Origin: Pseudomonas sp. MM211
GTDB taxonomy: Bacteria; Pseudomonadota; Gammaproteobacteria; Pseudomonadales; Pseudomonadaceae
Direction of reading: 5' to 3'
DNA length: 64,000 nucleotides
Assembly (NCBI RefSeq): GCF_020386635.1
Contig: NZ_CP081942.1
Span: 3,162,001 to 3,226,000 of the forward strand
The notes under the pieces were generated by a model. The model did no database searches and was not told the origin of the DNA. It was given only the letters and a program-made list of their open reading frames with translations. Numbering within the stretch: position 1 is the first letter of the stretch; the number at the start of each line of letters is the position of its first letter. Of this stretch, positions 46,533 through 55,209 are shown piece after piece. The translations under genes were made by a program, and so were the position numbers.

Positions 46533-47612
46533 GTGACCATCGAAATTCTCTGGATTCGAGACAACGCCAGCCTGGCGGAGCACTGCTCTGCCTGGCGCAA
46601 ACAGCCATTTCTGGCGCTGGACACCGAGTTCATGCGCGTCGACACCTTTTACCCCATCGCCGGCCTCCTACAGGTAAGCGAGGGTAAGCAGGCCTATCTG
46701 ATCGACCCGCTACTGATCGACGACTGGTCGCCGTTCGCCGCGCTGCTCGAAGATTCTCAGGTGATCAAGGTGGTGCACGCCTGTAGCGAAGATCTGGAAG
46801 TACTACTGCGCCTGACCGGTAGCCTGCCAGTGCCACTGTTCGATTCGCAGTTGGCCGCCGGTTATCTCAATCTTGGTTTCTCCATGGGTTATTCGCGTCT
46901 TGTGCAGGCTGTGCTGGATATAGAGCTGCCCAAGGGCGAGACCCGCTCGGACTGGCTGCAACGCCCGCTTTCCGACACCCAGGTCAGCTATGCCGCAGAA
47001 GACGTGGTGCATCTGGCCGAGCTCTATCGGCGTCTGCAGGAAAGGCTCTCGGCCGAGAAGAATGCCTGGATACTCGAGGATGGTGCCGAACTGGTCGCCG
47101 CCCTCGGTCGCGAGACGCCTGCCGAAGAGGCCTATCGGGAGGCCAAGCTGGCTTGGAAGCTGTCACGTGCTCAACTGGCCGTGCTGCGCGTACTGTGCAT
47201 CTGGCGCGAGCAGCAGGCACGGGCACGCAACCAGCCGCGCAACCGCATCCTGCGTGAACACTCGCTGTGGCCGCTGGCTCGCCAGCAGCCGGGTGATCTG
47301 GTCAGCCTGGCGCGCATCGAAGACATGCATCCGAAAACCGTCCGCCAGGACGGCGAAACCATACTGCAGATGATCCGTGATGCCGCCGCGCTGCCACAGA
47401 GCGAGTGGCCGCCAGCCATGCCCGAGCCCTTGCCGCTGGAGTCCACGGCGCTGCTCAAGAAGCTACGTGCCATTGGCCAGCGTGAAGGCGAGCGCCTGGA
47501 TATCGCCCCTGAGCTGATGTTGCGCAAGAAAATTCTGGAAGCGCTGCTCAAAAGTGGATATCCGAATGGTCCCTTACCGCCTGCCCGACAGCCTGCGTGG
47601 CTGGCGCCGTGA
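46533..47612 (+). CDS. rnd: Ribonuclease D
   Basis: A 359-residue 3'-5' exoribonuclease of the DEDD family that matures tRNA and other stable RNA. GTG 46533 follows GGGAGAG by 4 bases and is used in place of the longer frame to 46473. The DxE motif is ALDTEFMRV near residue 30, VHACSEDLEVLL supplies the second acidic site, and DVVHLAELY the third; a C-terminal HRDC domain (residues ~205-290) follows. It heads a group with ycgL, a dehydrogenase and ycgN. Confidence 0.93.
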   Translation: MTIEILWIRDNASLAEHCSAWRKQPFLALDTEFMRVDTFYPIAGLLQVSEGKQAYLIDPLLIDDWSPFAALLEDSQVIKVVHACSEDLEVLLRLTGSLPVPLFDSQLAAGYLNLGFSMGYSRLVQAVLDIELPKGETRSDWLQRPLSDTQVSYAAEDVVHLAELYRRLQERLSAEKNAWILEDGAELVAALGRETPAEEAYREAKLAWKLSRAQLAVLRVLCIWREQQARARNQPRNRILREHSLWPLARQQPGDLVSLARIEDMHPKTVRQDGETILQMIRDAAALPQSEWPPAMPEPLPLESTALLKKLRAIGQREGERLDIAPELMLRKKILEALLKSGYPNGPLPPARQPAWLAP

Positions 47613-47663
47613 GTTGATGGGCGAGGCGCTGCTCGACTGCCTCGCCGCACAAGGAGAATCTGC

Positions 47664-47957
47664 TTGAAACGTATCTGCTCTATCTACAAGAGCCCGCGCA
47701 AGGATGGTATGTACCTCTATGTGCTGCGTGCCGATGCCCTGAAACAGGTGCCTGAAAACCTGCTGAGCGCCTTCGGCTCGCCGATTCATTCTTTCGACAT
47801 GGTGTTGACGCCGGAGCGCGCTCTGGCACGCGAAGACATCCACAAGGTGCTGGAGAACCTTGATAGCCAGGGTTACCACCTGCAGATGCCGCCACCGGAA
47901 GAGGATTACATCGAGCATCTGCCGGAAGAGCTGTTACGTCGCAACGACCCTGTCTGA
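47664..47957 (+). CDS. ycgL: YcgL family protein
   Basis: A 97-residue protein of the conserved gammaproteobacterial YcgL family, recognised from [19 protein letters not shown] and [13 protein letters not shown]. Its structure is known in the family but the function is not. TTG 47664 is the start, 6 bases after AAGGAGA. It lies 51 bases after rnd and 11 before the dehydrogenase gene, an arrangement that recurs in Pseudomonas. Confidence 0.92.
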   Translation: MKRICSIYKSPRKDGMYLYVLRADALKQVPENLLSAFGSPIHSFDMVLTPERALAREDIHKVLENLDSQGYHLQMPPPEEDYIEHLPEELLRRNDPV

Positions 47958-47968
47958 GGTAGGCCGCC

Positions 47969-48895
47969 ATGCGTGTACTGATTGCCGAAAATGATCACGC
48001 CGTATATCGCGATTTGCTGCAAACAGCCTTGCCACAAATCGAGCTGGTTGCCGGTGAGCACGATCTGGCGCAGCAGGCGGGCGGCTGTGAAGTCTGGCTG
48101 GGCGAGCCCCATTTGTTCGCCGAACTTATGCGCGCCGGTCACAAGCCGGGTTGGGTGCAGTCGACCTGGGCGGGCATCGCGCCGTTGCTGGCTGACGACC
48201 TGCCACGCGATTATCGATTGACGCGTGCGGTCGGGGTTTTCGGGCAGATCATGGCCGAGTACGTGCTGTGCCACATGCTCGCCCACGAGCGCGAACTCTT
48301 CACCCGTCTGCAGGCGCAGCGCGAGCAGCGCTGGGATGGCCGGCTGCCCAGCAGCCTGGCCGGACGCAAGGTGTTGATCGTCGGTACCGGCGAAATTGGC
48401 GTGGCAGTAGCGCGCTTCCTGCAGCCATTCAACGTCGAGCTGACCGGTGTTGCCAGCAGTGCGCGAACGCTGGCGCCATTCAACGAAGTGGCTGCCCTCG
48501 AAGACCTGCCGCGCCTGGTCGCCCAGGCCGATTACGTGATCAACCTGCTGCCCAACACGCCGGCCACCCATGACATCTATGATGCTGCGCTGTTGGCACG
48601 CTTCAAGCCGTCAGCCGTATTGATCAACGCGGGACGCGGTACATCGGTGGTCGACGAGGATTTGGTCGCGGCGCTGGCCAAGGGCCAATTGGCCGCCGCG
48701 GTGATCGATGTCTGCCGCGAAGAACCGCTGCCTGCCGGGCACCCGTTCTGGACTGCCGACAACCTGCTGCTCACCGGCCACAGTGCTGCGCCCAGCTTGC
48801 CGCATCTGGTGGTCGAGCTGTTCGTCAGCAACCTGCAGCGTTACCAAGACGGCGGCGCGCTGCAAGGCCAGGTGGATTTCTCCCGAGGCTATTGA
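47969..48895 (+). CDS. D-isomer-specific 2-hydroxyacid dehydrogenase (GhrA-like)
   Basis: A 308-residue NAD(P)-dependent reductase of glyoxylate, hydroxypyruvate or similar 2-oxoacids. The nucleotide fold has GRKVLIVGTGEIGVAVARFL (GxGxxG), the catalytic Arg is in LINAGRGTSVVDE, and Glu/His appear in CREEPLPAGHPFW and LTGHSAAPS. It begins 11 bases after ycgL in the same operon. Substrate specificity is inferred from the family only. Confidence 0.9.
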   Translation: MRVLIAENDHAVYRDLLQTALPQIELVAGEHDLAQQAGGCEVWLGEPHLFAELMRAGHKPGWVQSTWAGIAPLLADDLPRDYRLTRAVGVFGQIMAEYVLCHMLAHERELFTRLQAQREQRWDGRLPSSLAGRKVLIVGTGEIGVAVARFLQPFNVELTGVASSARTLAPFNEVAALEDLPRLVAQADYVINLLPNTPATHDIYDAALLARFKPSAVLINAGRGTSVVDEDLVAALAKGQLAAAVIDVCREEPLPAGHPFWTADNLLLTGHSAAPSLPHLVVELFVSNLQRYQDGGALQGQVDFSRGY

Positions 48896-48979
48896 GCCGC
48901 GTCGTCGCGCGCGGCTTGTACTGTGCGGTCGGCAGACCTAGACTGCCGGCCTTTTCGCCAGCTACCTCCAGTTCTGATC

Positions 48980-49429
48980 ATGGCCGCGCTCGTACCCCCA
49001 TTCTGGAAACACAAGACCCTCGAGCAACTCGACGTTCAGGAGTGGGAATCGCTGTGCGACGGCTGTGGCCTATGCTGCTTGCAGAAGCTCGAAGACGAGG
49101 ACGATGGGGCGGTCTATTACACGCGCATCGCCTGCAAACTGCTCGATCTGGATACCTGCCACTGTAGCGATTACCCGAACCGCAAGACCTTCGTGCCGGA
49201 TTGCATTCAGCTCACGCCAGCCCAGGCAGATCAGTTCCAGTGGTTACCGCCCACGTGTGGTTATCGGCTGGTCAGCGAGGGCAAGGATCTGCCGCTCTGG
49301 CATCACCTGGTCAGCGGTGACCCGGATGCAGTGCACCGCGAGCGGATCTCCCAGGCGGGGCGCATGCTCAGTGAAAGCAGCGTGGCCGAGGATGATTGGG
49401 AAGAACATCTGATCTTTCGCGCCGGCTGA
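48980..49429 (+). CDS. ycgN: YcgN family cysteine-cluster protein (UPF0260)
   Basis: A 149-residue protein of the YcgN/UPF0260 family with a putative metal site made of [10 protein letters not shown], then [14 protein letters not shown] and CGYRL, a pattern of clustered cysteines. ATG 48980 begins [17 protein letters not shown], the usual start. The function is unknown; the metal is inferred. It ends the rnd-ycgL-dehydrogenase group, 84 bases after the dehydrogenase. Confidence 0.92.
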   Translation: MAALVPPFWKHKTLEQLDVQEWESLCDGCGLCCLQKLEDEDDGAVYYTRIACKLLDLDTCHCSDYPNRKTFVPDCIQLTPAQADQFQWLPPTCGYRLVSEGKDLPLWHHLVSGDPDAVHRERISQAGRMLSESSVAEDDWEEHLIFRAG

Positions 49430-49552
49430 GTGTCTGTGATGTGCTGTTAAGGCTCGCTTAAGCGGGCTGGTGTCTCATGACGCGATTGCACCGGCTATTG
49501 TTGTGCCTGATCCCATGGAACGTTCCGATTCGTCTGTTCTGGAGTTGCCTGT

Positions 49553-50779
49553 ATGTCGATTCGCTGCCTGCTGCTGTCCGCTGTTCTGTTGAGTACCGGC
49601 ACACCCTTGTGGGCGGCCGAAAAGGTCGATCTGGACTACAAGGTGAAATTCCTTCCGCAAAGCGATCAGGCCGAAGTCAGCATCAGCCTGGAGAAGGGCG
49701 AGCGCGTTCGCAGCCTCAATTTCAATCTGGGTGACGATGGCTATTACAGCGACTTCAAAGCCGACGGCGAGTGGAAGCAGGAGGGCGAGCAGCGTGGCCT
49801 GTGGGTGCCGAGCAAGGGCAAAGCGAGCCTGACGTACAAGGTGCGTATCAGTCATCCCCGTGGCGAAGATCGCTTCGACGCGCGGATGACCGAAGATTGG
49901 GCCCTGCTACGCGGTGATGACCTGATCCCCAGCGCGGTACTCAACCAGGTCGACGGCACGAATCTGGTCGCGCGACTCGAGTTCGACCTGCCCAAAGGCT
50001 GGCGTAGCGTCGAGACCGGCTGGCCGCGAGTGGGTAAGAACAAATTCCGTATCGACAACCCTCAGCGCAAGTTCGATCGCCCCACCGGCTGGATCGTCGC
50101 CGGCAAGATTGGCACGCGGCGTGCCAAACTTGGTGAAACCCAGGTGACCATCGCCGCGCCGGTGGGTGAGGGCATGCGGCGCATGGATGCCCTCACCTTG
50201 CTGACCTTCGTATGGCCCGAGATGCAGGCGGTGTTCCCGCGTGATCCAGCCAAACTGCTGGTGGTCGGTGCTGGTGACCCGATGTGGCGTGGCGGGTTGT
50301 CGGCCCCCAATTCCTATTTCATGCACGCGGATCGCCCGCTGGTCAGCGAGAACGGCACCAGCTCGCTGGTGCACGAGCTGGTACACGTGTTCAGCCGCAT
50401 CAGTGATACCGACAATAGTGACTGGATCAGCGAAGGGGTGGCCGAGTATTACGCCATCGAAGTGATGCGCCGCGCTGGCGGACTCAGCGAGGATCGCTAC
50501 CAGAAGGTGCGCGAGCATCTGATCAAGTGGAGCAAGCCGGTCAAATCTCTGCGCACGGAAAATTCCACCGGGCCGATCACCGCGCGTGCGGTTCTACTCC
50601 TGCAGGAGCTCGACCGGGAAATTCGCCAGGCCACCAAGGATGGTCAGCAGCGCTCGCTGGACGACGTGGCTCGCGGCCTGATGCGTCTCGACAAGGCCAG
50701 CACCAAGGACTTCATCGAGATCACCGAGAACGTCATGGGTCGCAGTTCCAAGGTGCTGGATACCCGACTGCTGCGCTGA
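49553..50779 (+). CDS. Exported gluzincin-type metallopeptidase-like protein
   Basis: A 408-residue protein with a signal peptide ending near LWAAEKVDLDYKVKF. The N-terminal half is beta-rich, and the C-terminal half contains the zinc motif HELVH in SSLVHELVHVFSRI with a downstream Glu in ISEGVAEYYAIEV, the spacing seen in M1/M61-type peptidases. It therefore looks like a periplasmic or surface peptidase, though only part of the fold is recognisable. A terminator follows. It is an orphan between ycgN and the repeat protein. Confidence 0.78.
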   Translation: MSIRCLLLSAVLLSTGTPLWAAEKVDLDYKVKFLPQSDQAEVSISLEKGERVRSLNFNLGDDGYYSDFKADGEWKQEGEQRGLWVPSKGKASLTYKVRISHPRGEDRFDARMTEDWALLRGDDLIPSAVLNQVDGTNLVARLEFDLPKGWRSVETGWPRVGKNKFRIDNPQRKFDRPTGWIVAGKIGTRRAKLGETQVTIAAPVGEGMRRMDALTLLTFVWPEMQAVFPRDPAKLLVVGAGDPMWRGGLSAPNSYFMHADRPLVSENGTSSLVHELVHVFSRISDTDNSDWISEGVAEYYAIEVMRRAGGLSEDRYQKVREHLIKWSKPVKSLRTENSTGPITARAVLLLQELDREIRQATKDGQQRSLDDVARGLMRLDKASTKDFIEITENVMGRSSKVLDTRLLR

Positions 50780-50824
50780 TCGGCTGTAGCGGCATCTCCC
50801 TCGAAAGCCCTCTTTCGAGTCACT

Positions 50825-50864
50825 AACGCCCAATCCGGTGCAGGCGCCAGGTTGGGCGTTTTCG
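50825..50864 (+). terminator. Terminator after the peptidase-like gene
   Basis: Stem AACGCCCAA / TTGGGCGTT encloses a structured 18-base loop and is followed by TTCG with a short T run. A second small hairpin (CTCGAAAG / CTTTCGAG) lies just upstream at 50800-50819. Confidence 0.75.
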
Positions 50865-51004
50865 CATCCAGGCCCCGCCATTGCTGGCGTTCAGCAAGCT
50901 ATCAATGAAGTCGATCTTTACTATTCCCAGGATCGAGTTTTTGATCAAATTTTCTTGAGTAACATGAGCTCCATACCCATTTACTTCCTCCCAAGGAGCT
51001 CAAC

Positions 51005-51616
51005 ATGAAAACTGAATTTATCGCCAGCCTGTTCATTGCCACCCTTGCCAGCGCCGCTTTCGCACTGCCGCAAGCCCCTGTCGATGCCACTACTTCGCAC
51101 TCGGTTGGTGCACAAAAAGTCGCTGAAGATGGTTACAAACGTACCGGCGGCAAGATTGCTGAAAGCGGCTTCGAGCGTGTAGGCGGCAAACTGGTTGCTG
51201 AAGATGGCTACGAGCGTACCGGTGGCAAGATCGCTGAAAGCGGTTTCGAACGTGTCGGTGGCAAGCTGGTCGCTGAATACGGCTACGAGCGTACTGGCGG
51301 CAAGATCGCTGAAAGCGGCTTCGAGCGTGTAGGCGGCAAACTGGTTGCTGAAGATGGCCACGAGCGTACTGGCGGCAAGATCGCTGAAAGCGGTTTCGAA
51401 CGTGTCGGTGGCAAGCTGGTTGCTGAAGACGGCCACGAGCGTACTGGTGGCAAGATTGCCGAAAACGGTTTCGAGCGTGTCGGTGGCAAACTGGTCGCTG
51501 AAGACGGTTACGAGCGCACTGGTGGCAAAGCTGCCCAGGCCTTCGAGCACATCGGTGGCAAACTGGTTGCCGAAGATGGCTACAGCCGCACTGGTGGCAA
51601 AGTCCAACCTTCCTGA
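51005..51616 (+). CDS. Exported protein made of tandem GGK repeats
   Basis: A 203-residue protein. A signal peptide (MKTEFIASLFIATLASAAFA) and a ~17-residue linker precede a tract of 13 near-identical 12-13-residue half-units, consensus VAEDGYERTGGK alternating with IAESGFERVGGK. Each unit mixes Glu with Arg/Lys and ends in GGK; an aromatic (Y/F/H) is invariant. RBS AAGGAG is 6 bases upstream and a terminator follows, so it is a separate transcription unit. No catalytic motif or family is recognised. Likely periplasmic or secreted; function unknown. Confidence 0.88.
   Translation: MKTEFIASLFIATLASAAFALPQAPVDATTSHSVGAQKVAEDGYKRTGGKIAESGFERVGGKLVAEDGYERTGGKIAESGFERVGGKLVAEYGYERTGGKIAESGFERVGGKLVAEDGHERTGGKIAESGFERVGGKLVAEDGHERTGGKIAENGFERVGGKLVAEDGYERTGGKAAQAFEHIGGKLVAEDGYSRTGGKVQPS
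51116..51601 (+). repeat. Six 75-bp tandem repeats plus a half unit
   Basis: Units start at 51116, 51191, 51266, 51341, 51416 and 51491 (the last is 72 bp), with a final 39-bp half unit at 51563. Adjacent copies differ by scattered, mostly silent substitutions, implying repeated amplification followed by divergence or conversion. In-frame length (multiples of 3) means copy-number changes keep the protein intact. Confidence 0.93.
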
Positions 51617-51633
51617 TCAGTCAGCCTCAACAC

Positions 51634-51663
51634 AAAGCCCGGGTTGCTCCGGGCTTTATTTTG
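51634..51663 (+). terminator. Terminator after GGK-repeat gene
   Basis: Stem AAAGCCCGG / CCGGGCTTT with a 6-base loop followed by ATTTTG; it can also serve the convergent methyltransferase gene. Confidence 0.85.
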
Positions 51664-51676
51664 TCTGCAGTTTGGC

Positions 51677-52144
51677 TCAGTACTTGGCGCCGGTCTTGGT
51701 GTTGTTGCCTTTGGCCAGGCGGTCATAGAGCACTACGTTGACGGTGGCCGCCAGGTTCATGCAGCCCTCGGTGGGGATGTAGACCACCTCTTCGCACCAG
51801 TCGCGTACTTCCTTGTCCAGCGAGCCATCTTCCGGGCCGAAGATATAGAAGGCGCGATCCGGGTGGGTGTAGCTCGGCAGTGGCCTGGCACCGTCCACCA
51901 GTTCCACGGCAACCGGGGTGCAACCCAGGGGGATGACTTTCTGCAGGTCATCGATGCCGATCAGGGGAATGTCCAGGTGCACACGCTTGGTATCGGTGAC
52001 GAAGTCCCGGGCGCGCTCGTAGCGCTTGCCGGTATAGAACACCGAGGCCACGCCATAGCAGCCAGCGGCACGCATCACGGCGCCGACATTCTCCGGTGAC
52101 TTGGGGTTGTAGAGACCAATGCAGCTGTATCGTTTGTTGCCCAC
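51677..52144 (-). CDS. SpoU/TrmH-family RNA 2'-O-methyltransferase
   Basis: A 155-residue SPOUT methyltransferase. The three motifs are NPKSPENVGAVMRAAG, FIFGPEDGSL-type (YIFGPEDGSLDKEV) and IPTEGCMNLAATVNVVLYDR, which forms the SAM-binding knot. It resembles the short TrmL-like group that acts on tRNA, but the target is not certain. Length is normal. It is convergent with the repeat protein gene. Confidence 0.9.
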   Translation of the reverse strand: MGNKRYSCIGLYNPKSPENVGAVMRAAGCYGVASVFYTGKRYERARDFVTDTKRVHLDIPLIGIDDLQKVIPLGCTPVAVELVDGARPLPSYTHPDRAFYIFGPEDGSLDKEVRDWCEEVVYIPTEGCMNLAATVNVVLYDRLAKGNNTKTGAKY

Positions 52145-52192
52145 GGACAGGCCTCGCGCAAAAGGAGCGACATTATACGGCCTGTTTGGCGG

Positions 52193-52561
52193 CTAGGACT
52201 TTTTCTGCAGCAGATCGGCGAGATTGGCAAACGCCTTGTGGGTGGTTTTCGGCCCGTTCTGGCTGGCGGTGGAGCCTTCGCTGAAATACTGCTGGTCGGT
52301 ATACCGAGAGTGTTCGTTGTCGTGGCAGAACAGGCACAGCAGCTCCCAGTTGGAGCCGTCCTGGGGGTTGTTGTCGTGGTTGTGGTCACGGTGGTGAACG
52401 GTCAGTTCACTGAGGCGCTTGCCGGAAAATTCACGGGCGCAACGGCCACAAACGTGCGGGTACATGCGCAGGGCCTTGTCCCGGTAGCCTTCTTCGCGGC
52501 TGCGTTGGGCATCGGCGAGGATGCGGTCGAGTTTGGACGTTGGCGTGGACGGGCTGCTCAT
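52193..52561 (-). CDS. yajD: YajD family HNH nuclease
   Basis: A 122-residue protein with an HNH endonuclease fold: CGRCAREFSGKRL, LTVHHRDHNHDNNP (metal-binding His) and LLCLFCHDNEHSR. The paired CxxC motifs bind structural zinc. YajD is conserved in gammaproteobacteria and of unknown biological role. It lies 48 bases upstream of the methyltransferase gene on the same strand. Confidence 0.92.
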   Translation of the reverse strand: MSSPSTPTSKLDRILADAQRSREEGYRDKALRMYPHVCGRCAREFSGKRLSELTVHHRDHNHDNNPQDGSNWELLCLFCHDNEHSRYTDQQYFSEGSTASQNGPKTTHKAFANLADLLQKKS

Positions 52562-52690
52562 GTTCGCTCCTTGGTGGCTGGCTCTCAGTATAAGGCAGCG
52601 TCAGTGACTGCCCAGAGGAATCTGTTTGCACTTTCCAGCATCTGGCAATGCCCAATGCAGTTCGTCCCACCGAACATTGGAGTACCCAAC

Positions 52691-52942
52691 ATGCGCAAAT
52701 CCATCATGATGCTGATCGGTCTGCTGTCATTCGCCGGCATCGCCCATGCCCAGCAGGAACAGCCGTCTGCCGTGCAGCCCGCGGATACCGTGCAGAGCCC
52801 CGACGTGCCCGATCCCTCTGCCGTTGATCCCGACACCCCGCCAGTGATCCGCGACGGCCGTGACAACGACGAGTCGACCGAGGCGGCTGATGACGCCGCG
52901 GAGCGTCAACATGAGCAGCAAGACCAGCACCAGAAACACTGA
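52691..52942 (+). CDS. Small acidic exported protein (83 aa)
   Basis: ATG 52691 follows GGAG by 8 bases, and the signal peptide MRKSIMMLIGLLSFAGIAHA is clear. The mature part is short, disordered-looking and rich in Asp, Pro, Glu and Gln (VQSPDVPDPSAVDPDTPP, then HEQQDQHQKH). It may bind metal or act as a linker or stress protein; no family is recognised. It is convergent with the oligopeptidase gene. Confidence 0.7.
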   Translation: MRKSIMMLIGLLSFAGIAHAQQEQPSAVQPADTVQSPDVPDPSAVDPDTPPVIRDGRDNDESTEAADDAAERQHEQQDQHQKH

Positions 52943-52983
52943 GTGCGCAACGCTGGCTGCCGACCACGGCAGCCAGCCATGCA

Positions 52984-55023
52984 TCAGGCCTCGTTACGTA
53001 GGCCGAGTACCTTGAACAGAAAGGCATATTCCAGTGCGACATCCCGTAGCGCCTGGTAGCGGCCGCTCATGCCGCCGTGGCCGGCTTCCAGGTCGGTCTT
53101 GAGCAGCAGCAGGTTGTCATCGGTCTTCAGTTCGCGCAGGCGTGCCACCCACTTGGCTGCTTCCCAGTACTGCACGCGGCTGTCGTTGTAGCCGGCCACC
53201 GCGAGGATCGCCGGATAACGCTGCGTACGTACGTTCTCGTAAGGAGCGTAAGCCTTGATGCGTTCGTGCACCTCCGGCTGGTTGGGGTCGCCCCATTCGT
53301 CGTACTCGGTGACGGTCAACGGCAGCTCCGGGTTGAGCATGGTGTTGAGCACATCGACGAAAGGCACTTCGGCGATAGCCGCTGCGAACAACTCAGGCCG
53401 CTGGTTGAGCGTCGCGCCGATCAGCAGGCCGCCGGCGCTACCGCCGCTGATGGCCAGCTGCGACGGGCTGGTGAAGCCCTGGGCGATCAGGTGCTCGGCG
53501 CAGGCGATGAAGTCGCCGAAGCTGTTCTGCTTGTGCTCCAGCTTGCCGGCGCGGTACCAGGCTTCTCCCAGCTCGCCGCCACCGCGCACGTGAGCGATGG
53601 CGAACACCACGCCGCGATCGAGCAGGCTCAGGCGCGCGTGGGAAAACCACGGGTCGAGGCTTTCGCCGTAGGCGCCGTAACCATACAGATAGAGCGGAGC
53701 GGCCTGGCCTAGCGCATCTCGGCGGGCGACCAGACTGATCGGCACCTGAGTGCCATCTTGCGCGGTCGCCCACAGCCGTTGGCTGAGATAGACATCGGCA
53801 TCGAACTCGCCGAGTACCGGGGTTTCCTTGAGAATCTGCTGAGTGCCATCGGCCAAGCTCAACTGGCGAATCTGTGCGGGCCGATTGAGTGCCTCGTAAC
53901 GCAGGCGGATCACCGGGCTGGCGAATTCCAGGCTGTCTTGCACGTACAGGCTGTAGGCGGCATCCGGCAGGCTAACCCTATAACCGGCCAGGCCTTGCGG
54001 GCGCACGTCGATGATCGGCAGGCCGCCTTCACGCAGGCTGAGCACCAGCGCCGACTCGGCCAGGCTGACGCCTTCGAGCATCACCTGTTCATTGTGTGCT
54101 ACCAGTTCCTGCCAGTACGCGCGCGTTGGTCGCTCAGGTGTTGCGCTGTACAGCGCGAAGTTGATGCCGGTCTGGTTGCTGCGAATCAGCCAGGCCCACT
54201 GGCCGTCGAGCTTGCCGTGGTCAGGGTAGTACTCGTGACCTTCCTCGCGCGGTGCCAGGCATTGGAAGTCCTGCTGCGGGGTGTCCGCGTCGAGCACCCA
54301 GCATTCACTGGTGGTCTTGCTGCCGAGCAGCAGTACCAGTTGGCGTTCCGAGCTACTGCGGTAGCAGGTGAGGAAGAAACGGCCATCGGGCTCGTGGAAC
54401 ACCTGGCTGCTCTGCGTTTCGCCAAGTCGATAGCGATGCAGCGTGCTGGGGCGGTGGGCATCGTCCAGTTCGCCGTAGAACAGCGTCTGGCTGTCATTGG
54501 CCCAGGTCACGCTGCCGTCGCAGTCGTCGAACGGCAGCTCGTCGATGGTGCCGCTGGCCAGTTCCTTGACGAACAGGCGATAGATCTCGTCGCCACTGGT
54601 GTCCAGGCTATAGGCCAGGCGCTGTTGGTCAGGGCTGATGCTGAAGGCGCCCAGGGACAGAAATCCGCCTGCGGCGATTTCGTTGGGGTCGAGAAGCAGC
54701 TGTTCGCCAGCTTCGTCTAGCTGCAGGCTGCCGTCAGCGGGACGAGGGCAGCGGTAGTGGCGCGGGTATTCGTCACCAGCGGTGGTGCGCTGGTAATAGA
54801 GGTAGTCGCCCCAGGGCGTTGGCAATGACAGGTCGGTCTCGCGGATACGCGCCTTTATTTCCTGAAACAACCGTTCGCGCAATGCACCCTGATCGCTCAG
54901 CTGGCTTTCCAGGTAGGCGTTCTCGGCACGCAGGTGGCTCAGCACCTCATCGCTGTCCCGGGCTTCGAGCCAGTGATAGGGATCGGTGCCGGTGTCCTTG
55001 CGGGCGATGGGGGCGGTGGTCAT
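52984..55023 (-). CDS. ptrB: Oligopeptidase B (S9 family)
   Basis: A 679-residue prolyl-oligopeptidase-family serine peptidase, cutting after Lys or Arg in short peptides. ATG 55023 (MTTAPIARKDTGTDPYHWLE) follows GGAGA by 6 bases. The beta-propeller domain occupies about residues 70-400. The catalytic Ser is in AISGGSAGGLLIG, the Asp in YNDSRVQYWE, and the His in EAGHGGMSGRY. The propeller gate region shows no break. Cytoplasmic. Confidence 0.92.
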   Translation of the reverse strand: MTTAPIARKDTGTDPYHWLEARDSDEVLSHLRAENAYLESQLSDQGALRERLFQEIKARIRETDLSLPTPWGDYLYYQRTTAGDEYPRHYRCPRPADGSLQLDEAGEQLLLDPNEIAAGGFLSLGAFSISPDQQRLAYSLDTSGDEIYRLFVKELASGTIDELPFDDCDGSVTWANDSQTLFYGELDDAHRPSTLHRYRLGETQSSQVFHEPDGRFFLTCYRSSSERQLVLLLGSKTTSECWVLDADTPQQDFQCLAPREEGHEYYPDHGKLDGQWAWLIRSNQTGINFALYSATPERPTRAYWQELVAHNEQVMLEGVSLAESALVLSLREGGLPIIDVRPQGLAGYRVSLPDAAYSLYVQDSLEFASPVIRLRYEALNRPAQIRQLSLADGTQQILKETPVLGEFDADVYLSQRLWATAQDGTQVPISLVARRDALGQAAPLYLYGYGAYGESLDPWFSHARLSLLDRGVVFAIAHVRGGGELGEAWYRAGKLEHKQNSFGDFIACAEHLIAQGFTSPSQLAISGGSAGGLLIGATLNQRPELFAAAIAEVPFVDVLNTMLNPELPLTVTEYDEWGDPNQPEVHERIKAYAPYENVRTQRYPAILAVAGYNDSRVQYWEAAKWVARLRELKTDDNLLLLKTDLEAGHGGMSGRYQALRDVALEYAFLFKVLGLRNEA

Positions 55024-55209
55024 AAAAGTCTCCAGAACGCAGGGCGACGACAAAGGGCACTTCTAAAAACTACCTACGTTTTTAGAGGCACCCTAAAGGC
55101 GCCGAACCAGGGAAAAGCCGTTATCATAAGCGTCTTTGTCGTCAGGCAACCGCCGAAAGATGCGGATTCGCCCGTTCGAGCCCAGTCAAGCAAGGGAACC
55201 GTCCCCCTC

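Noticed and set aside
51116..51601. Possible CRISPR array
   Set aside because: The 75-bp units are coding, contiguous and have no unique spacers.
50981..51607. Antisense frame over the repeat gene, also repetitive
   Set aside because: It is the mirror of the in-frame 75-bp repeats; the plus frame has a signal peptide, RBS and terminator.
52238..52690. Long N-terminal extension of the small acidic protein
   Set aside because: It runs antisense through yajD and lacks a signal peptide; the signal peptide starts at 52691.
54934..55209. Upstream extension of the membrane protein gene at 55210
   Set aside because: It overlaps the start of ptrB and has no RBS or family resemblance.
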